Positions 8,888 through 15,649 are shown, counted from the first letter of the stretch. The stretch is DNA of 16,130 nt from Candidatus Minthenecus merdequi (GCA_018064385.1 JAGHVI010000135.1:1-16130); one strand, 5' to 3'. Notes: generated from the letters alone by a model not told the origin. Made by a program: numbers and translations.

Positions 8888-10636
8888 TTATTTAATGTTA
8901 GCAAGCATTTCGTCCAACTGGTGACGGTAATCTTCGAACTTTTCGCTGTGGAACTCTGAATAGTTCATCTGGCGGCAGAGGTTAATCAGTGGTTTGAAGA
9001 ATGCCGATACTGCATTGAAGTCATCAAAATGGAACTCACGGTCGCATATATCCATCATAAGGTTCAGCATATACTCTTGACGTTCAAGAGGACATACTGA
9101 GTCTATTGCATCAAATGCGTCTTGTTGGAGGATTACGAAATCCAGAGCCTCGCTCTTCCAGAAAGTAACGTGATAATCAACAGGTACACCATCATCACCG
9201 AGGATGTTAATCTGTTCTTGAACTTCCTTGCCACGTTGGAGAAAAGTTTTCAATTTGTTGACTTTCCCAATCCAGTCGCCTTCGATTTTAGTGTGAATAT
9301 ACTCTTCGAACTCAGGGTATTCAATGTACTTAGAATATGAGTCAATAGGGTTTACGGCAGGGTAGCGTTTGCGGTCTGCGCGGCTCTGTTCAAGAGCGTA
9401 GAAACAGCGTGCAACTTTCTTAGTACCCTCAGTCACAGGCTCCTTCAGGTTACCACCAGCAGGAGAAACAGTACCGATGAAAGTGATTGAACCACTCTTG
9501 CCGTTTTTAAGATAAACGAAACCTGCACGGCTATAGAAAGCTCCGATGATAGCCGAAAGATCCATAGGGAAGGCATCTTGACCAGGAAGTTCCTCCATAC
9601 GGTTTGACATTTCGCGGAGCGCCTGAGCCCAACGTGAGGTTGAGTCTGCCATCAGCAGGACTTTCAACCCCATAGCGCGGTAATACTCAGCGATAGTCAT
9701 TGCTGTATATACAGATGCTTCGCGAGCTGCAACAGGCATATTAGAAGTATTAGCGATGATGATTGTACGTTCCATCAACTTGCGACCAGTGTGAGGGTCA
9801 ACCAATTCAGGGAATTCAACGAAGATTTCAACAACCTCGTTTGCACGTTCACCGCAAGCAGCCATAATAACGATGTCGGCATCAGCCTGTTTAGAGATGG
9901 CATGCTGGAGAACAGTTTTTCCGGTACCGAAAGGACCGGGAATGAAACCTGTACCACCTTCAACGATAGGGTTGGCAGTATCAATGATACGAACTCCTGT
10001 TTCGAGGAGACGGAAAGGACGAGGTTTCTCAGTATGTACATTGATAGCCTTTTTGACTGGCCACTTTTGAATCATATTGATTTCGTGGTCAACGCCGTCA
10101 CTGTCTGTGATTACAGCGATAGTGTCCTTGATTTTGTATTGTCCTGCAAGGGCAACAGATTTAACCGTGTAAGAACCTTCCATTGCAAATGGAACCATGA
10201 TGCGGTGAGGTTGGAAGTTTTCATCTACCTCGCCGAGCCAAGAGGCTGCTTCTACGCGGTCGCCTGCCTTTGCCAGAGGTTTGAAATTCCAGAGACGTTC
10301 CTCGTCAAGAGGAAAATTGTACTCGCCTCGGCGAAGGAAGACACCTTCCATCTTGTCGAGGTCATTCTGCAGACCATCGTAATTGCGGCTCAGCATACCA
10401 GGACCGAGTGTCACCTCAAGCATGTGTCCTGTAAATTCCACCGAGTCACCCACTTTCAAGCCGCGAGTTGATTCGAACACCTGCACAAAAACATTATCCT
10501 TGTTAACCTTCAGGACTTCAGCCATCAGACGGACATTGTTGAGCAGGATGTAGCAAATTTCATTCTGTGCCACAGGACCATCAACACCAACAGTTACAAG
10601 GTTGGAGATGATGCCTTTTACTTTACCTGTTGTCAT
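8888..10636 (-). CDS. ntpA: V-type ATP synthase subunit A (catalytic)
   Basis: The 582-residue catalytic subunit binds and hydrolyses or makes ATP. The P-loop is GPFGTGKT at 234-241, CGERANEVVE (261-270) supplies the catalytic glutamate, and VLLMADSTSRWAQALRE (326-342) covers Walker B and the region next to it. The V/A-type bulge (about residues 110-190), which distinguishes it from F-type beta chains, is present. The start at 10636 gives the usual MTTGKVKGIISN N-terminus. It follows the DUF2764 gene by 32 bases. Confidence 0.98.
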   Translation of the reverse strand: MTTGKVKGIISNLVTVGVDGPVAQNEICYILLNNVRLMAEVLKVNKDNVFVQVFESTRGLKVGDSVEFTGHMLEVTLGPGMLSRNYDGLQNDLDKMEGVFLRRGEYNFPLDEERLWNFKPLAKAGDRVEAASWLGEVDENFQPHRIMVPFAMEGSYTVKSVALAGQYKIKDTIAVITDSDGVDHEINMIQKWPVKKAINVHTEKPRPFRLLETGVRIIDTANPIVEGGTGFIPGPFGTGKTVLQHAISKQADADIVIMAACGERANEVVEIFVEFPELVDPHTGRKLMERTIIIANTSNMPVAAREASVYTAMTIAEYYRAMGLKVLLMADSTSRWAQALREMSNRMEELPGQDAFPMDLSAIIGAFYSRAGFVYLKNGKSGSITFIGTVSPAGGNLKEPVTEGTKKVARCFYALEQSRADRKRYPAVNPIDSYSKYIEYPEFEEYIHTKIEGDWIGKVNKLKTFLQRGKEVQEQINILGDDGVPVDYHVTFWKSEALDFVILQQDAFDAIDSVCPLERQEYMLNLMMDICDREFHFDDFNAVSAFFKPLINLCRQMNYSEFHSEKFEDYRHQLDEMLANIK

Positions 10637-10668
10637 ATTTATTTATGAGTGTTTTTTTTATTCTTTGT

Positions 10669-11367
10669 TCAGAATTTGACATCCTTCTTAAGGTTGTCTA
10701 TGATTTCTCGGAAAATTCGTTCACCCTCTTCGATGGTGAGAATATTCCAACGCTCGAGGAGAGAGCAACGAATATAAAACGAGATAATTTTCTCTATACC
10801 GAAAAAATTGAAAAACGAGTTATTTTCGAGCCACTGCCATTTGAGAGCATCGATTTTCTGTTCTCGTTCCATAAGATTTTCGGTATCAATAATCTGTTGC
10901 AAGGTAGGGTAGTAGTCAAGGATTGCTTTTAGGTTGAAATCACGAACTGTAGAGTTTTCACGGATAGATTCAGCCACGGAATTGTTACCCACAACAGCTT
11001 TGCGAATATCCCAACCATTATTGCGGCAGATGATAGCTGTAAGTATATTGTTAACGTTCAGGTTAAACTCGAACCATTCGCGGACGAACTTATTGCGGGA
11101 CTTCATACCATATTCGTAATAGAGGGTAGCGCGTTGTTCTTCGGATAATTCGATTGTTTCTTCAGTTTCAGGGTCTCTTTCCCAACGACTTACATACTGT
11201 TTGACATCTGCGTTTTCTATACCATCTGCAATCAGGGAGAATAATTTGAAGTCGCCTGACGAAAGTTCCTCTTGAAGTTCTTCGCGGAGGATTTTGAGGT
11301 CAGGAATGGACTTTGGATTACTTTGGCTGATGTCGGGCATTCCCGCTATGAAATAGTAGTAATTCAT
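10669..11367 (-). CDS. DUF2764 protein in the subunit C position of the V-type ATPase operon
   Basis: The 232-residue acidic, mostly helical protein begins MNYYYFIAGMPDI, the usual start of the DUF2764 family. The family is found in Bacteroidota and chlamydial V-ATPase operons at this same place. It has no signal peptide or membrane helix. The subunit C gene that connects central stalk and membrane rotor in other V/A-ATPases is missing here, so this protein may replace it. That is inference from gene order and not shown by residues. The chosen ATG lies 4 bases after the subunit E stop. An in-frame ATG at 11439 would overlap subunit E by about 68 bases and is unlikely. Confidence 0.85.
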   Translation of the reverse strand: MNYYYFIAGMPDISQSNPKSIPDLKILREELQEELSSGDFKLFSLIADGIENADVKQYVSRWERDPETEETIELSEEQRATLYYEYGMKSRNKFVREWFEFNLNVNNILTAIICRNNGWDIRKAVVGNNSVAESIRENSTVRDFNLKAILDYYPTLQQIIDTENLMEREQKIDALKWQWLENNSFFNFFGIEKIISFYIRCSLLERWNILTIEEGERIFREIIDNLKKDVKF

Positions 11368-11371
11368 TGTG

Positions 11372-11962
11372 TTAGAAGAGCATTTCAACCAATTTAGGGC
11401 GTATGAATTCTTTGAAATAAGCGGTGAGTTCGTCATCACCGATGGTTACTTTGAAACCACCGTTTTCAGGGATGATGGTGAATGAAGTTGCGCCATCCTT
11501 AGAACTTACGATATTCACACCCTTATTGAGTAGTTCGGCAGCATTAGTTTGGAAAAATGCTGTAAGTTCGTCAGCTTTGGCTGTTTCAATGGTTACGTTT
11601 CCGTCTTTGACCCAAGCTTCAGCAATATAACGAATGATGCCCTGCATAAAAGAGGTGTCTGAAGTAGCAGCTTTAACAGCATTGTTAGTCACTCTGTTAG
11701 TTACCAGATTAGTGATGTCTGTTTTCAGCGAATTGATGGCTTGTTGAGTGAATAACTTCAGTTCAGAGCGAGTGTTGCCGTCCAATTCTGAGGCACGTTT
11801 TTTTGCGTCAGCCATAATTTGGGCAGCGTCAGCGTTTGCTTTAGCCACTATAGCATCTGCTTCGGATTGTGCCTTACGGAGTAATTCGTCAGCCTTTGCT
11901 TTTCCACGTTCGACACCTTCTGAGTAGATTTTCTCAGTAAGTTCTTGGAGTTTGTTGTCCAT
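11372..11962 (-). CDS. ntpE: V-type ATP synthase subunit E (peripheral stalk)
   Basis: The 196-residue protein begins MDNKLQELTEKIYSEGVERG. A long Ala/Lys/Glu-rich helix of about 85 residues follows (for example KADELLRKAQSEADAIVAKA), then a C-terminal globular part (from about 95). This is the layout of subunit E, which forms the peripheral stalk and binds the head through its C-terminal part. Subunit G, its usual coiled-coil partner, is not found. The start at 11962 lies about 50 bases after a clear promoter. The longer in-frame start at 12076 would contain that promoter and is rejected. It is the first gene of the operon. Confidence 0.92.
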   Translation of the reverse strand: MDNKLQELTEKIYSEGVERGKAKADELLRKAQSEADAIVAKANADAAQIMADAKKRASELDGNTRSELKLFTQQAINSLKTDITNLVTNRVTNNAVKAATSDTSFMQGIIRYIAEAWVKDGNVTIETAKADELTAFFQTNAAELLNKGVNIVSSKDGATSFTIIPENGGFKVTIGDDELTAYFKEFIRPKLVEMLF

Positions 11963-12018
11963 AATATGTTGTGTTTTATTATTTTTGTCCGTCTGAATGG
12001 GTTGTACATACTTGGCGA

Positions 12019-12050
12019 CAAAGGTACAAATAAATAACCATAAAAACAAA
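12019..12050 (-). promoter_or_regulatory. Promoter of the V-type ATPase operon
   Basis: On the minus strand, TTTG (12050-12047), a 20-base spacer and TACCTTTG (12026-12019) match the Bacteroidota consensus. The leader before the ntpE ATG is about 50 bases. Confidence 0.85.
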
Positions 12051-12188
12051 AGAAAATCAAAGATTTTTTGCACCAAAATTTGACCACTTTTTTTTATTGA
12101 AAATTAGCAAATCGTCTTCAATCGGGCGAGTTGAGGTTAAAGGTTTTTGGTTCTGATGTTTGGTCGAAATAGAAGGTGTTTTTTTTGT
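12051..12188. other. Intergenic DNA, no gene seen
   Basis: Between the ATPase promoter and the REP-like hairpins there is only A/T-rich sequence with homopolymer T runs and a 6-bp A/T hairpin near 12053-12067. I see no coding frame or RNA. Confidence 0.5.
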
Positions 12189-12225
12189 TGGATGGCATTT
12201 AATAACAGCACCTGACTAACAGGTG
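12189..12225 (-). repeat. REP-like module 2: hairpin followed by a GCCATCCA segment
   Basis: A perfect hairpin, CACCTG-loop of 5-CAGGTG (12209-12225), is followed on the minus strand after 12 bases by GCCATCCA (12196-12189), with CTGTTAT in between. The same layout is repeated at 12321-12358. Confidence 0.5.
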
Positions 12226-12320
12226 ATTATGTGAAATAATGCTGCAATGTGGGTTAGTTGAAAAAAATCCTTCAAATTCTTTTGCCATATCAGATAATTT
12301 TTGTTACTTTGTATTCCAGA

Positions 12321-12358
12321 TGGATGGCACATAACAATCACCCTGCCACGCAGTGGCA
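12321..12358 (-). repeat. REP-like module 1: hairpin followed by a GCCATCCA segment
   Basis: The hairpin TGCCAC-GCA-GTGGCA (12344-12358) is followed on the minus strand after 15 bases by GCCATCCA (12328-12321), with TTGTTAT in between. It begins within a few bases of the point where the ATPase pseudogene stops resembling its family, suggesting insertion or a recombination endpoint. Confidence 0.5.
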
Positions 12359-12376
12359 ATCTTGATATCGTAGTCA

Positions 12377-12410
12377 ACGATGAACAGTTTCTTAGCCATT
12401 GGTTCATCGT
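12377..12410. repeat. 9-bp inverted repeat inside the pseudogene
   Basis: ACGATGAAC (12377-12385) and GTTCATCGT (12402-12410) are perfect inverted copies with a 16-base loop. They fall in the codons of the CDDEP...FIVD region, so chance within coding sequence is possible. Confidence 0.5.
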
Positions 12411-12594
12411 CGCAGTTATGGTAAGCAAAATTTTCATAATGAGTACGTCCAAATTACTTCATTACTCAAGTCTTTCCTACTTGTCTGACACCCAGCAAGA
12501 TAAGTGGTTTACATAAAGGAGAGCCTTTCCATTCTGTCAACCTGTCAATGATGAATCTTCTCATAACAATCTGATAATTAAATTTTTTCGGCTG

Positions 12595-12602
12595 CAAAGT
12601 TA
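12595..12602 (-). promoter_or_regulatory. Possible -7 box of the ATPase pseudogene
   Basis: On the minus strand TAACTTTG matches TAnnTTTG and lies about 30 bases before the pseudogene ATG, inside the nearer copy of a 33-bp repeat. No good TTTG is found at the -33 distance. Confidence 0.4.
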
Positions 12603-12651
12603 CACTTTTTCGAGGATATATTTCAGCGAAAGTTACACTTTTTCGAAGATA
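12596..12651. repeat. Two-copy direct repeat, 33-bp period
   Basis: The 23-base copies at 12596-12618 and 12629-12651 start AAAGTTACACTTTTTCGA and differ by one base (GGATA versus AGATA). They lie between the divergent starts of the ATPase pseudogene and the structured RNA, so they could bind a regulator of either. Confidence 0.85.
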
Positions 12652-12673
12652 AGCGTTTTTTTTAGCGATTTAT

Positions 12674-12704
12674 TTTGTCAATCCAAAATAATATTGTACC
12701 TTTG
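12674..12704 (+). promoter_or_regulatory. Promoter of the structured RNA
   Basis: TTTG (12674-12677), a 19-base spacer and TACCTTTG (12697-12704) match the Bacteroidota consensus. The core from about 12684 through 12708 is repeated almost base for base upstream of the ATPase gene at the right end. Confidence 0.85.
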
Positions 12705-12708
12705 CAGC

Positions 12709-12978
12709 CGCAAACCTGCGCCTGTGGGATGTCTCATAAGGGGTGGGTGGCAGACATAATTATAGGCGTTTATTGACGCTTGTTTCGGCTTTCTGAAATC
12801 TGGTAAATTTTGTGTAACTCGAAACAAGATGTTTCAATGGATGCTTGTGGTGTATGTATATTCATGCGCTCTTCTGAGTGCTGTTATGCATATCGGCGCA
12901 GGCAACGTTGTCATTCTTGTTACACGGGTTTACCAGAACCTCAGAAAGGAGAATGTCAATTGGGGACTGCGTTTTTTT
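12709..12978 (+). ncRNA. Structured non-coding RNA or leader, possibly Bacteroidales-1 type
   Basis: It starts just after a consensus promoter and ends in seven T residues (12972-12978). CCTGCGCC (12715-12722) pairs perfectly with GGCGCAGG (12895-12902), closing a multibranched domain. Inside are ATGTCT/AGACAT (12729-12734 and 12752-12757), AGGCGT/ACGCTT (12764-12769 and 12776-12781), CTTGTTTCG/CGAAACAAG (12779-12787 and 12820-12828; it shares three bases with the previous helix), and a long hairpin. In that hairpin TATGTATA/TATGCATA (12853-12860 and 12885-12892) encloses GCGCTC-TTCT-GAGTGC. The 3' domain has CATTCT/AGAATG (12912-12917 and 12950-12955). Promoter at one end and terminator at the other fit what is known of the Bacteroidales-1 RNA motif, but that name is from general resemblance only. 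It may instead be the leader of the gene at 13069. The plus-strand frame at 12810-13040 is not taken as a gene. Confidence 0.65.
12897..12978 (+). terminator. Terminator-like 3' end of the structured RNA
   Basis: CGCAG (12897-12901) can pair with CTGCG (12967-12971) immediately before TTTTTTT. The stem is short and encloses about 65 bases including the CATTCT/AGAATG helix, so efficiency is uncertain. The same CGCAG is also needed for the 8-bp closing helix with 12715-12722, so the two states exclude each other. Confidence 0.45.
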
Positions 12979-13068
12979 GTGTCTATATGTCAATAATTAA
13001 ATTAAATATTACGAGGGAGGTAGCCGAAAATCCCATCTGAGAGTAGGCATATACAAATATTATAAGTT

Positions 13069-14130
13069 ATGAAACGATTGTTATTTCTTTGTTTTTTTCT
13101 GTCAGCTACTGTATGTGTGGCTTATGGAGATGACGAAATTCTTGACCTTTCACGGGGGAATGAGGCATTGGATTTTTATAAATCGATTCCTCAGTATGAC
13201 AAGATTACTCTGTCTTGTAATTCTGGTCCATCAATTACTATTAATCCAGATTACACAGTTACGTTTTCTGGAAGTGATAATGATTCGTATAGGAATGGAT
13301 CTCTTAAATCATCTGGAACACTTATTTGGGATAAGGAATCAAATAGTCTTTATTTGAAAATGGATGTCAATGTTTCTGGAAATTATTATAGAACAGAGGC
13401 TGTTTATAGAACTGAAAAAAAATATAATGTAGGTAGTGTAACTGCAAATATATTGCTTAATGCAGGAGCTGATCACTATACCTATGAAAAAGTATACGAT
13501 CATACTGAGAATTATAAAGCAAGTGGTAGTGAATCTTATAAAGGAGAAAAACTGAATCTGAAATTGTTTTCAGGTGATGAGTTTGAACTGAGTCGCAAAA
13601 CGTATAATGCAAGATTGACTGGAAATTATTCAACATCAGTTAGTTTTACGGTAGGAGGGAAGGGTGCCATTATTTATGGGAAGAAAAACAGTTCTCAGGC
13701 AACTAAAGATGAGTTTGGACGTTGGCAATGGAATGATGAACATACAAGAATTTGGATAAACCCTATTAATATTGCAAAGGATACTTTTGCCATCAATATT
13801 GATTCCAATAAAGTAGTTACATTGATGTTGTACTTTGGTGCAAATGAAGTTTCTGGTGAAACTACTGATGGAAATGTTGAAATGTTCAGTTTTAAGTTTG
13901 GTGAGACTGAGATTACATTGTCTTTTGTAAAAGAAGGACCAGTCTATAAGTATGGTACATATAATAGATTTTTGAAGCAATGGAATTACGATGCAACATC
14001 AATAGTTGACCAAATTACCAACCAATCAGAAATGATGCTTGAATATACAGAAGATAGTAGTTCAAAGAAGACTGCAATTTACGAATTGGAAGGTTTGGAA
14101 TTAATAATGGGATACATTAAGGCACAATGA
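13069..14130 (+). CDS. Secreted protein of unknown function
   Basis: The 353-residue protein starts with a signal peptide (MKRLLFLCFFLSATVCVAYG, then DDE), without a lipobox at the cleavage site, so it is probably a soluble exported protein. The mature part is rich in Ser, Thr, Asn, Tyr and alternating hydrophobic residues, suggesting beta structure. Tyr is frequent near residues 110-165. I recognise no domain or catalytic motif. The stop overlaps the next gene's start as ATGA, so the two products are translated together and may act together. Between the T run of the upstream RNA and this ATG are 90 bases without a clear promoter, leaving read-through from the RNA promoter as the simplest route. 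Third codon positions are richer in A/T than in the ATPase operon, which may mean acquisition. Confidence 0.8.
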   Translation: MKRLLFLCFFLSATVCVAYGDDEILDLSRGNEALDFYKSIPQYDKITLSCNSGPSITINPDYTVTFSGSDNDSYRNGSLKSSGTLIWDKESNSLYLKMDVNVSGNYYRTEAVYRTEKKYNVGSVTANILLNAGADHYTYEKVYDHTENYKASGSESYKGEKLNLKLFSGDEFELSRKTYNARLTGNYSTSVSFTVGGKGAIIYGKKNSSQATKDEFGRWQWNDEHTRIWINPINIAKDTFAINIDSNKVVTLMLYFGANEVSGETTDGNVEMFSFKFGETEITLSFVKEGPVYKYGTYNRFLKQWNYDATSIVDQITNQSEMMLEYTEDSSSKKTAIYELEGLELIMGYIKAQ

Positions 14131-15266
14131 AAAAGATTATATTAATAGTTTTGTTGGCAGTAGCTCTGATATCATCGAGCTTATCTGCTCAAAAGTTGAG
14201 AATCGCAATCCTTGATTTGCGTGCTGGTGTCGGAATGACCCAGTCTCAAGTAGATGGCTTATCGGATATGCTATCTGTTGAATTGTTCAATTCAGGATAT
14301 TTTACGGTGGTAGAAAGAACACAACTTAATGCTATCCTTTCCGCAAACAACATTAAACCGCATACTGATGTTACGGAGTCTCAACGAAAAGTCATTGGAA
14401 ACAAACTTAAAGTAGAAGCTGTTCTGATAGGTACCATAAATTTTATTCAGCACGATACAAAAACAGCCTCAGACGGAACTACAAGAGTGGGAGTCGGTCA
14501 ATATAATGTTGATATTAGATTGGTGTCAACCAATACGGGAGAATTAGTATCAGCTGCTGGCAGTCGTCGTAATAATGTTGATAATGACCGCAAATTGATG
14601 ACTGAGATAGCAAGAGAATTGGCAAGAAATTTAGATAAATCAATACAAAACAATTCTGCTCAGGTGAATGTATTAAGTGGCTTTTTGTATGTGTTTCCAA
14701 CAGATTTAGGCTCGTTTACTGCAAATCCAAGCACACTTATCGATATCACAAATAGACAAATGCTTTATGGCTATTCTGACTGGAGACTTCCAACAAAAGA
14801 AGAATATGGTTTGATGTCTGCAAATGCGAAACTTTTACATCTTGACCCAGGAGTTGATTATGCCTTTGATGGAGCATGGAATCATTCAAGTGAGGAATTT
14901 GCAGTTAGGTTAGTACGTTCCAAAGTGATTGTTCAGCAAGATGATGCATATAGTAATGATAAAGTGTATTTTAGTAAACTAACTCATAATTTCGGGTCTA
15001 TCCCTATCCTAAACGGTGTAGTTTCAACTAAATTTTGCTTGAAAAATGCATCTAATGAGAATGTTTCAATCACGAATGTGTCTAAAACAAATTCAAATTT
15101 GAACATTGAGTATTCAAACATGCCTATTCCTCCTGGAGAAGAGTCTTGTATAGTAGTGTCATATAACCCCAATGGACGTCAAGGAACAGCTTTTAACAAC
15201 AAAATAATAGTGACATTAAGTAATGGTAGTCAATTCAATCTGAATGTTTCTGGCAAAGTAATATAA
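14127..15266 (+). CDS. Exported protein with CsgG-like, WRLPTKEE (DUF1566-like) and DUF1573-like regions
   Basis: The 379-residue protein has a signal peptide (about 1-21, ending SLSA before Q) and no lipobox. Residues 23-175 resemble the nucleotide-binding-like fold of CsgG/curli-assembly proteins: RIAILDLRAG, then ELFNSGYFTVVERTQLNAIL (53-72), EAVLIGTI, and VDIRLVSTNTGELV. Residues 185-265 contain GYSDWRLPTKEEY (215-227) and end FAVRLVRS, as in the DUF1566/Lcl C-terminal domain of bacterial surface proteins. Residues about 279-378 resemble DUF1573, an Ig-like domain common in Bacteroidota, with HNFGSIPILNGVVSTKF and VVSYNPNGRQGTAF. The CsgG beta-barrel segments are not obvious, so a pore is doubtful. 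The ATG overlaps the stop of the preceding gene. A periplasmic or surface binding role is an inference. Confidence 0.82.
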   Translation: MKKIILIVLLAVALISSSLSAQKLRIAILDLRAGVGMTQSQVDGLSDMLSVELFNSGYFTVVERTQLNAILSANNIKPHTDVTESQRKVIGNKLKVEAVLIGTINFIQHDTKTASDGTTRVGVGQYNVDIRLVSTNTGELVSAAGSRRNNVDNDRKLMTEIARELARNLDKSIQNNSAQVNVLSGFLYVFPTDLGSFTANPSTLIDITNRQMLYGYSDWRLPTKEEYGLMSANAKLLHLDPGVDYAFDGAWNHSSEEFAVRLVRSKVIVQQDDAYSNDKVYFSKLTHNFGSIPILNGVVSTKFCLKNASNENVSITNVSKTNSNLNIEYSNMPIPPGEESCIVVSYNPNGRQGTAFNNKIIVTLSNGSQFNLNVSGKVI

Positions 15267-15270
15267 TAGA

Positions 15271-15297
15271 AAGGGGTGGCATTCTCGTCCACCCCTT
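15271..15297 (+). terminator. Hairpin after the secreted-protein pair, possible terminator
   Basis: AAGGGGTGG (15271-15279) and CCACCCCTT (15289-15297) form a 9-bp perfect stem with a 9-base loop, 4 bases after the stop codon. No T run follows (TAGCTATCTTTG), so it may terminate weakly or protect the 3' end. Confidence 0.6.
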
Positions 15298-15367
15298 AGC
15301 TATCTTTGTATGCCATTCTGGTGTTTTTATATTCAAAACAACCCTGAATCTCTTAGGAGAACTTTAG

Positions 15368-15425
15368 TATTACTCGACCATCGTACAAGAATGTTCACGA
15401 ATTCTTGTACGATGGTCGAGTAATA
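15368..15425. repeat. Perfect 25-bp inverted repeat
   Basis: The arms at 15368-15392 and 15401-15425 are exact reverse complements (the left arm begins TATTACTCGACC) with an 8-base loop, GTTCACGA. There is no following T run of terminator type. The outer ends of both arms contain the 11-bp unit GGTCGAGTAAT, which is also found in direct orientation downstream. Confidence 0.95.
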
Positions 15426-15446
15426 GTCAAGTAATGGTTGAGCGAT
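15414..15446 (+). repeat. Three tandem 11-bp units
   Basis: GGTCGAGTAAT, AGTCAAGTAAT and GGTTGAGCGAT follow each other without gaps and are followed by GAAAC. The first overlaps the right arm of the inverted repeat. Related units recur at 15734-15755. Confidence 0.8.
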
Positions 15447-15649
15447 GAAACAAGTGTTTACATCTGATCGTGTGTCCTATCTCGGCTCGAAACTGAAAAT
15501 GGCTATTGCGGCTTTGATAACGGCAGTTAATGGTTAACAACAGTTAATGTGTGAAAGATTTTCTCGAAAGAGACCTCTGTGTTGTGAAAAAGTTGTGACT
15601 TTGCAGCACAAATGCGTAACATGTTACAGAAATATTCAGTAAATGATTG
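15447..15649. other. Intergenic DNA with small repeats, no gene seen
   Basis: CAGTTAATG occurs twice (15524-15532 and 15541-15549, 17 bases apart). TGACTTTGCAGC near 15596 resembles the other promoters but departs from TAnnTTTG and lacks a -33 box. No coding frame is convincing. Confidence 0.5.
15616..15627. promoter_or_regulatory. 12-bp perfect palindrome, possible operator
   Basis: GTAACATGTTAC is its own reverse complement, a form typical of dimeric helix-turn-helix binding sites. It lies 13 bases after a weak promoter-like TGACTTTG. No regulator gene is next to it. Confidence 0.35.

Larger units (their letters stand above)
12304..12564 (-). pseudogene. Decayed AAA-type ATPase gene (N-terminal remnant, DUF4143-like family)
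   Basis: Read on the minus strand from the ATG at 12564, the frame begins MRRFIIDRLTEW. It continues PLILLGVRQVGKT, a Walker A motif at codons 20-32 typical of Bacteroidales AAA ATPases with a C-terminal DUF4143 domain. Codon 33 is TGA (12468-12466), where relatives usually have Trp (TGG). Codon 37 is TAA (12456-12454), where a Glu is usual. The frame then reads FGRTHYENFAYHN and CDDEPMAKKLFIVDYDI. After codon 67 the resemblance ends, just where a REP-like hairpin begins, and a stop follows at 12304. Only about a sixth of a full gene remains. Each nonsense codon is one substitution from the expected codon, so decay by point mutation plus truncation is likely. Confidence 0.75.

Noticed and set aside
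11368..11439. N-terminal extension of the DUF2764 protein
   Set aside because: It overlaps the end of subunit E in another frame. The family usually begins MNYYYF, at 11367.
11963..12076. N-terminal extension of subunit E by 38 codons
   Set aside because: It would place the operon promoter inside the gene, and the added hydrophobic sequence is foreign to subunit E.
12216..12452. Minus-strand frame of 78 codons
   Set aside because: It is a shifted frame over the ATPase pseudogene and the REP-like hairpins. The family resemblance is in the neighbouring frame.
12810..13040. Plus-strand frame of 76 codons, Cys-rich
   Set aside because: It lies almost wholly within a region of strong paired RNA structure and crosses the T run. 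The Cys content follows from the stem sequences.
15596..15603. Promoter TGACTTTG before GCAGC
   Set aside because: It has G in place of the conserved A of TAnnTTTG and no TTTG about 19 bases upstream.
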